In this document: in pieces, positions 59,516-64,000 of the stretch
How the letters are laid out: each line of letters begins with the position of its first letter
Numbering within the stretch: position 1 is the first letter of the stretch
NCBI RefSeq assembly: GCF_040396155.1
Contig: NZ_JBEBOY010000006.1
Span: forward strand, 59,865 to 123,864
Direction: 5' to 3'
DNA: 64,000 bases
From: Tissierella praeacuta_A
GTDB lineage: Bacteria; Bacillota; Clostridia; Tissierellales; Tissierellaceae
Program-made: the position numbers and the translations under genes
Notes under the pieces: generated by a model
What the model saw: only the letters and a program-made list of their open reading frames with translations
Told to the model about the DNA's origin: nothing
Database searches by the model: none

Positions 59516-62434
59516 TTATTTCATTAACTTTACTAGATTATTAAATAGCTCTTTGCTTTCTTTTATCTTGTTCTCATTACCTAATACACATAGATAATCT
59601 TGTTTCATTGTGTCGTGAAGTAATGGCGCAAATACTTTAACATCATCAAGTTTTGTTAATAAAACTTCATCTTTTATTTTTTGAACATCTTCATTTGTGA
59701 TATTTGATATATACCTACTAGTTCCCAATTGCCCTTTCATATGAGGAGTCATAGCTGGTTCTAATCTGCTTATGGTTCCTATAATAAACTGAGTTAAATC
59801 AGACTCATTTAATTTTAAACTAGCAACATAGTCTGACATATTATCATATACTGATATAGTTTCCCTAAGATTTGGATCACGATAAGAAAAAATATTCATA
59901 TGACCTGTTCTTTCAAATGTTATACCAACACCATAAGCTCCCCCTTGAGCTCTAACTCTATTATGCAAATAATCCCCGTTTAGTATAGTAGCTAAAACCT
60001 TCATACTGCCATTATAATCATAACCAAGCTTATTAAAATTATATCCTTTGGCTACATATTGAACATTAGCAGATGAAAGTATTCCCTCATTTAATTTTTC
60101 TTCTGTAAAGCTAAACTGTTCTTCTATAAATTCTTCGTTACTCAATCTTTCAGTTATTATTTGTAAATTATCCTTTACAATAGATAAATCTTTTTCATCT
60201 CCTGTAAAACTAATAATTAAATTATCTTTATTAAATAACATATTATAGACTTCTTTTAAATTTGATATTATTTCTTCTTTATTATCATCAAATCTTTCTA
60301 TTATTTCAGATACAAACCAATAAAAATCTAGACCCTTTAATTTTTCTATATACTTCCAAGATGCTGAAAAATAGGAACTTACCCTTCCAGCAGCAACAGC
60401 ATTACCCCTATTGAATATATTCATTTCCATTCTAGATTTTATTTGATGAAGCAGTTCTTTAATTCTCTTATGGTCTTCAATCTTTGTCTCCGTTATTAAC
60501 TCTGCAATTAATTCTATTAATTTAGAAATATTATCCCCTACTGCCTTACCGCTCACAATAAATTTAGGACTAAATTTATCATTTTTTCCATCTTTAATAA
60601 TTACACCAGTATCAAATTCAACTCCACCGGTATTTCCATAAATATGATTTGATAATTCACTATAGGATTTTGTTTTTGTATCTATTTTCCCCAATAATCC
60701 TGCTAATAAATTTATATATGGAATATATTTTTCTTCCACCATAGAAGTATCAAAATAAAGGTCCAAATAAGCAATATTACTTGTAAATATATCATGGAAA
60801 AGTATAGTTATTTCATTATCTTTTATAACTTTTTGAGGGATAATTTCAGCCTTCGCTTCCACATCAGATATTGTTAATTTAGGTATTGTTGCCTTTGCTT
60901 CCTCTGTATCATCAGATAATTGCATTTCTTTAAGCTTGTTGTTTTCTAAAATCAAAGCTTCTAGTTGTTCTTCACTAAGAGATTGCTTATATTTATTTAA
61001 TTTACTTTCCACTTCCCTTTCTTTTTCTTCTCCTAAACCTTTTTTAGGTTGGATTATAACAAGTGAACTATGGGGATTATTAATGATATTATCCCTAATA
61101 AACTCTTCAAAATAATTAGTATTTATATTCTCTCTAAGTTTATTTAAAGTTTTTCCATATTGAAGATGACTTATAGGGCTACCATCATAAAGCCAACTAT
61201 TTAATGATAAAATATTATAAATAATACCCTTAGTTGGGAATTTAGATGCTTCACGTAAATCATATTCGACTATATTAATGCAAGCTTCAATTAATTTTTT
61301 ATCAAAACCTTCTTCAACTAATTTATTTAAAGTATCAAATATTATTTTTTGGAATTCTTCCTTCTTATCTATAGAAGTATTTTTTGCAACTATCCCAAAC
61401 CCTTGCTGCAATCCTCCAACATCAGCTGAAAATATATCCTCGCCGATTCCAGCATCTATTAATGCTTTTTTAAGAGGTGCCGCTTGTGACTCTATTAATA
61501 ATTCATCTATTATCTTATTCATTAAATAATCTTCCAAATTTGAATTATCTCCTATAACAAAGTTAAGACTTAGATAATCTCGATTTTCATCATTATCATC
61601 AGCTGAAATTGGATAATAGTCCCTTATTTCATTTTTCGAATTAAAGGATTTTTGTTTTTCAATATTAGAGTCAACCTTAATTTCATTAAAATTTGATAAA
61701 TAATTTTCATTTATAAATGAAAGTTCTTTATCTATATCTCCATTGCCATAAAGATATATATAACTGTTAGAAGGGTGATATAACTTTCTATGAAAATCTA
61801 AGAATGTTTCATAACTAAGTTCAGGAATTACATCTGGATCTCCTCCAGATGAATATTGATAACATGTATTTGGAAATAATGATTTAGCTATGTTCACTTC
61901 TAATATTTCCTCTGGTGATGAATAGGCTCCTTTCATTTCATTATATACAACACCTTTATAAGTAATTTTATCTTCCTTATTAAATATTTCATGATGCCAG
62001 CCTTCCTGCATGAATATACTAGGCAATTCGTATATTTTAGGATAAAAAACTGCATCTAAATAAACATCCATTAAATTAAAAAAATCTTTTTCATTTCTAC
62101 TTGCTATAGGATATAAAGTTTTATCACTAAAAGTAATAGCATTTATAAAAGTTTGCAAAGAGCTTTTTAGCATATCCATAAATGGTTCTTTAGTTGTATA
62201 TTTTCTAGAACCAGATAGTACACAATGCTCTATTATATGTGGCACACCTGTATTATCTGTTGGAGGTGTCCTAAATCCTATGGAAAATACCTTATTATCA
62301 TCATTATTTTCTAAATGAAGTAATCTAGCACCAGACTTTTCATGTTTAAAAATCCTTCCTATTGACTGTAATTCTTCTATCTTACTTTCTTGGATCAATT
62401 TAAATCCATGGTAAATCTTATTAATTTCAAACAT
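59516..62434 (-). CDS. M16C family metallopeptidase (PreP/Cym1-like)
   Basis: A 972-residue peptidase. The inverted zinc motif HIIEH (His66-Ile-Ile-Glu69-His70) in VPHIIEHCVLSGS is intact. A downstream acidic zinc ligand is expected in the YNEMKGAYSSPEEI region. The two-half M16C layout is seen, with an HxxEH half and an inactive second half. The start is ATG (MFEINKIYHGF) after GGAGGTTAAAAAT; a TTG five codons earlier overlaps that site. It would cut peptides; the substrate is unknown. It follows the P1 peptidase gene directly. Confidence 0.92.
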   Translation of the reverse strand: MFEINKIYHGFKLIQESKIEELQSIGRIFKHEKSGARLLHLENNDDNKVFSIGFRTPPTDNTGVPHIIEHCVLSGSRKYTTKEPFMDMLKSSLQTFINAITFSDKTLYPIASRNEKDFFNLMDVYLDAVFYPKIYELPSIFMQEGWHHEIFNKEDKITYKGVVYNEMKGAYSSPEEILEVNIAKSLFPNTCYQYSSGGDPDVIPELSYETFLDFHRKLYHPSNSYIYLYGNGDIDKELSFINENYLSNFNEIKVDSNIEKQKSFNSKNEIRDYYPISADDNDENRDYLSLNFVIGDNSNLEDYLMNKIIDELLIESQAAPLKKALIDAGIGEDIFSADVGGLQQGFGIVAKNTSIDKKEEFQKIIFDTLNKLVEEGFDKKLIEACINIVEYDLREASKFPTKGIIYNILSLNSWLYDGSPISHLQYGKTLNKLRENINTNYFEEFIRDNIINNPHSSLVIIQPKKGLGEEKEREVESKLNKYKQSLSEEQLEALILENNKLKEMQLSDDTEEAKATIPKLTISDVEAKAEIIPQKVIKDNEITILFHDIFTSNIAYLDLYFDTSMVEEKYIPYINLLAGLLGKIDTKTKSYSELSNHIYGNTGGVEFDTGVIIKDGKNDKFSPKFIVSGKAVGDNISKLIELIAELITETKIEDHKRIKELLHQIKSRMEMNIFNRGNAVAAGRVSSYFSASWKYIEKLKGLDFYWFVSEIIERFDDNKEEIISNLKEVYNMLFNKDNLIISFTGDEKDLSIVKDNLQIITERLSNEEFIEEQFSFTEEKLNEGILSSANVQYVAKGYNFNKLGYDYNGSMKVLATILNGDYLHNRVRAQGGAYGVGITFERTGHMNIFSYRDPNLRETISVYDNMSDYVASLKLNESDLTQFIIGTISRLEPAMTPHMKGQLGTSRYISNITNEDVQKIKDEVLLTKLDDVKVFAPLLHDTMKQDYLCVLGNENKIKESKELFNNLVKLMK

Positions 62435-62456
62435 ATTTTTAACCTCCAATTAAATT

Positions 62457-63497
62457 TTATATCAAATCCTTTAAGGAATATACTGGCTTTCCATCTCTTC
62501 CAATGGAAGTATTGGAACATATTAAAGAATTCAATATAGCTTCTTCTGTTGCTTCAACTGTTGCTTTAAAGATTTTATTTATCTTGTCTTCATTAATTAC
62601 TTGAATATTAACTATATCATTTTCTTCATAATGTTTAATTATGTTAGCAGTTGAAAATCCCATAACCACTTCCCCGCTTCCATTCCCTGTATAACTACCT
62701 GTTCTAGATATTCCTGGGTAAACTCTTTTTATTATTCGTTTGAGTTGTCGAGATGATAAAGGAATATCTGTAGCTAATATTAAAATAATAGATCCCTTAT
62801 CCTCTTTTTCATCAATTTCCTTAACCTTTTCAACTAATTTTGGTCCTATATGATCTCCATCTAAAATAAAATCTTTTAATGAACCAAAATTACTCAAGAC
62901 TAATACACCCATTGTATGTTGGGTATCTCCAAATTCAATAACCCTAGATGAGGAACCAATTCCTCCTTTTAGTCCATAACATATCATACCTGTACCAGCC
63001 CCAACATTTCCTTCAGCAAATTCAACATTAGAACTTTCTATAGCTTCATAAATATGTTCTTGCCTTATATGTAAACCCCTTATATCATTTATCTCTCCAT
63101 CATTACATTCACAAATAATTGGGTTTACAGTGCCTGTTGTATTACCTATATCATCATTATGATTTAACATATATTTTACTAATGCTTCATGGGCAGTACC
63201 CACACTAAGGGTATTAGTAAGAATAATAGGTGTTTCTATAGTTCCTAATTCTTCTATTTGTATAAGTCCAGTAGACTTACCAAATCCATTTATTACATGG
63301 CATGCTGCCACTAACTTGTCTTTAAAGATATTACCTTCATGTGGTAATATTGCAGTTACACCAGTCTTTATAATTCCATCATCTAATGTTGTATGACCTA
63401 CCTTTACTCCTTTTACATCAGTAATAGAGTTATTATTTCCTATTGCAAAAGTTCCTATATTAATTCCATAATCCCTTATTTTTTTATTTAGCACCAT
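62457..63497 (-). CDS. P1 family (DmpA-type) peptidase
   Basis: A 346-residue protein of the P1 family, which includes L-aminopeptidase D-Ala-esterase/amidase. It has TDVKGVKVGHTTL, the NGFGKSTGLIQIEELG segment, and GGIGSSSRVIEFG, where these Ntn-like enzymes self-cleave before a Ser. It lies 22 bp from the M16C gene, so the two form one operon. Function in the cell is unknown. ATG start with AAAGGAGG upstream. Confidence 0.9.
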   Translation of the reverse strand: MVLNKKIRDYGINIGTFAIGNNNSITDVKGVKVGHTTLDDGIIKTGVTAILPHEGNIFKDKLVAACHVINGFGKSTGLIQIEELGTIETPIILTNTLSVGTAHEALVKYMLNHNDDIGNTTGTVNPIICECNDGEINDIRGLHIRQEHIYEAIESSNVEFAEGNVGAGTGMICYGLKGGIGSSSRVIEFGDTQHTMGVLVLSNFGSLKDFILDGDHIGPKLVEKVKEIDEKEDKGSIILILATDIPLSSRQLKRIIKRVYPGISRTGSYTGNGSGEVVMGFSTANIIKHYEENDIVNIQVINEDKINKIFKATVEATEEAILNSLICSNTSIGRDGKPVYSLKDLI

Positions 63498-63558
63498 ATT
63501 ATCCTCCTTTTTCTTTAGTATTCTTTAAATATTCCAATTCTAAAAAGTAAATTGCCTT

Positions 63559-63588
63559 ATAATATCACATGTATATAAGTGAATGCAA
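63559..63588 (-). promoter_or_regulatory. Promoter of the P1 peptidase-M16C operon
   Basis: TTGCAT, an 18-bp spacer and TATTAT lie on the minus strand, about 60 bp before the start. Confidence 0.6.
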
Positions 63589-63747
63589 GACCTTTTTCCA
63601 AAATTTACTATTATTCATAATTATAATTTCTATATATGAATAACTAAGTTTAATTATGCTTTAAAACAATTTCAAGATTCAAGTAATAATATCTAGAAAT
63701 ATCTAATTAATCTATGATTTGTCTATCTATATTATCATCAAAAATTT

Positions 63748-63942
63748 CTATCTAATTTTTTCCTTGTACTTATCTATACAAGATTTACATATGCAAGCCT
63801 TATTTTTTTTATCATCAGTAACCATTTCTAAAATAGAGCTAGGAATTTTAACATCATGGCACCAACAGTCCGCCTTACCATGCTGACAATTATTATCTTT
63901 TCCGCAAAGGGGACATATTCTTTCTATTTCTTTTATGCTCAA
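63748..63942 (-). CDS. Cysteine-rich CWC family protein
   Basis: About 64 residues from a TTG (LSIKEIERICP) after AGGAGTG. It has CPLCGKDNNCQHGKADCWCHD, the CWC signature, then ACICKSCI near the C-terminus. Such small cysteine-rich proteins are widespread and of unknown function. It is probably the promoter-proximal end of a unit that extends beyond the window or a single gene. Confidence 0.85.
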   Translation of the reverse strand: MSIKEIERICPLCGKDNNCQHGKADCWCHDVKIPSSILEMVTDDKKNKACICKSCIDKYKEKIR

Positions 63943-64000
63943 TATAATCACTCCTAGTATAATAATGTCATAGTCAGTAATGACCATGCAGTTAAAACAT

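Noticed and set aside
1..64000. CRISPR array, prophage or insertion sequence
   Set aside because: I saw no regularly spaced direct repeats, transposase, integrase or phage structural gene anywhere in the window.

Overview
The window is about 64 kb of AT-rich DNA from a low-GC, endospore-forming, probably anaerobic Firmicute. The Clostridia, perhaps a Tissierella-like lineage, fit best; that placement is inference. The evidence is the Bacillus/Clostridium-type gene order, the CtsR-McsA-McsB-ClpC stress operon, a T-box leader, SigH, a GerA-type germination operon, flavin-dependent thymidylate synthase (ThyX), frequent TTG/GTG starts and strong purine-rich ribosome binding sites. Almost everything is on the minus strand, so conserved operons read right to left.

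Positions 1-34042 are the core information-processing block. In transcription order it holds: an EF-G-like GTPase; ctsR-mcsA-mcsB-clpC-radA; carD and the PIN/TRAM protein YacL; ispD-ispF; proS with its own promoter and T-box; a 55-residue SHOCT-like protein; gltX, cysS, mrnC, thyX, rlmB and rae1/yacP; sigH; tRNA-Thr(GGU) and tuf; rpmG-secE-nusG-rplK-rplA; rplJ-rplL; rpoB-rpoC; an L7Ae-like protein; and the start of rpsL. The block carries much visible regulation: an L10 leader attenuator, two probable L1-binding mRNA elements, a CtsR box, a proline T-box, and near-consensus sigma-A promoters for rpoB, rplJ, rpmG, tRNA-Thr/tuf, sigH, gltX, proS and carD. disA and cysE are absent from their usual positions.

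Positions 34285-41986 are mostly single genes: hisC (plus strand), an AI-2E family transporter, aspartokinase, ndk, an ECF sigma factor with a membrane anti-sigma factor (DUF4179 type), 3-methyladenine DNA glycosylase and a DUF2500 membrane protein.

Positions 42267-46352 hold two related chemoreceptor genes. The first is intact with a sigma-28-type promoter. The second is a decayed paralogue with two in-frame stops and several deletions, some exactly between short direct repeats that are still visible in the intact copy.

Positions 46393-50528 hold a methyltransferase, a Sir2 deacetylase, a histidine phosphatase, an unknown conserved protein, a zinc-ribbon protein and a small deoxyribosyltransferase-like protein. 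Positions 50907-55115 are a spore-germinant receptor operon (A-C-B order) ending in a small two-helix membrane protein that may be a D subunit. Positions 55117-63942 hold three GNAT acetyltransferases, a methyltransferase, an MTA/SAH-type nucleosidase, an M16C metallopeptidase, a P1 peptidase and a cysteine-rich CWC protein, separated by palindromes.

I saw no CRISPR array, prophage, transposase or defence island. The most unusual items are the chemoreceptor decay and homogenisation pattern, the unexplained GC-richer block between the proS T-box and its gene, the hairpin elements at 15177-15314 and 57930-58001, and the small germination gene.
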